This document shows, one piece after another, positions 63,958-64,000 of a DNA stretch of 64,000 nt. Position 1 is the first letter of the stretch; every line of letters starts with the position of its first letter. The position numbers and the translations under genes are program-made. This stretch comes from Candidatus [Bacteroides] periocalifornicus (GTDB lineage: Bacteria; Bacteroidota; Bacteroidia; Bacteroidales; CAJPTX01): contig LIIK01000005.1 of the NCBI GenBank assembly GCA_001421095.1, forward strand, positions 21,167 through 85,166, in the 5' to 3' direction. Under the pieces are notes generated by a model that did no database searches, was not told where the DNA came from, and saw only the letters and a list, made by a program, of their open reading frames with translations.

Positions 63958-64000
63958 TGATAATGCGGCGATGCGATCCCTTAATCGCGCCATCGGAAAG

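Larger units (their letters stand above)
63468..64000. other. Intergenic region with REP-like elements at the window end
   Basis: Holds the terminator of the BspA-like gene, a 39-base dispersed repeat, two direct repeats GCCGCRTCGCGATT (63664 and 63684), and two REP-like dyads in opposite orientation. No gene is supported up to the window edge. Confidence 0.7.

Overview
The window reads as a chromosomal segment of a Bacteroidota bacterium of the order Bacteroidales, most likely Porphyromonas-like. Four things point there. Many genes are preceded by the Bacteroidota promoter signature (TTTG, about 20 bases, TAnnTTTG). There is a PorE-type component of the type IX secretion system (T9SS). Four very large surface proteins end in T9SS C-terminal sorting domains. 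The families DUF2723, DUF3127, DUF6150 and DUF3825 are typical of this phylum. The DNA looks moderately GC-rich by eye, except for an AT-rich island near 45.3-46.3 kb. Species is not determined.

Left part, 1-23 kb, is mostly housekeeping. It holds folA (minus strand), a cysteine-rich metallothionein-like lipoprotein, a MarR regulator, lysS, a porE-DUF6150-purM operon, a lipoprotein followed by an FtsX/LolE-like permease, a long AsmA-like protein, a MORN-repeat exported protein, tRNA-Thr(CGT), an S4-domain protein with a beta-helix lipoprotein, dnaE, trxA, a DUF3127 protein with an SSB-like C-terminal tip, and an FKBP-type isomerase lipoprotein.

Right part, 23-63.5 kb, is dominated by T9SS cargo. 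Three giant paralogous subtilisin-family (S8) proteins of 3069, 3205 and 3130 residues all lie on the minus strand and take up about 28 kb. They share one order of domains: signal peptide, prodomain, S8 domain with intact Asp/His/Ser, beta-sandwich region, GEVED, CARDB-like, LamG-like, MBG-like, InlB/Listeria-Bacteroides-type repeats, 2/4/3 carboxypeptidase-regulatory-like repeats, and a T9SS sorting domain. A fourth cargo protein (plus strand, 60.6-63.5 kb) carries BspA-like leucine-rich repeats and InlB-type repeats. Between them lie an orphan chemoreceptor, a candidate small RNA or leader followed by a decayed DUF3825 gene, xseB, a DUF2723 membrane protein and a NodB-type deacetylase. The PorE homologue at 5-7 kb belongs to the machinery that would export the cargo at 23-63 kb.

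Intergenic DNA is rich in dyad symmetry. Two very long, nearly perfect palindromes (about 115 and 103 bp) share core and outer sequence but differ in the middle of each arm. A REP-like dyad family and a 39-base dispersed repeat occur near 35 kb and near 63.6-64 kb. The most unusual items are the giant protease family with its shared upstream decamer, the long palindromes, and the possible structured RNA at 45.36-45.47 kb. No CRISPR array, insertion sequence, rRNA or intact prophage gene was seen.
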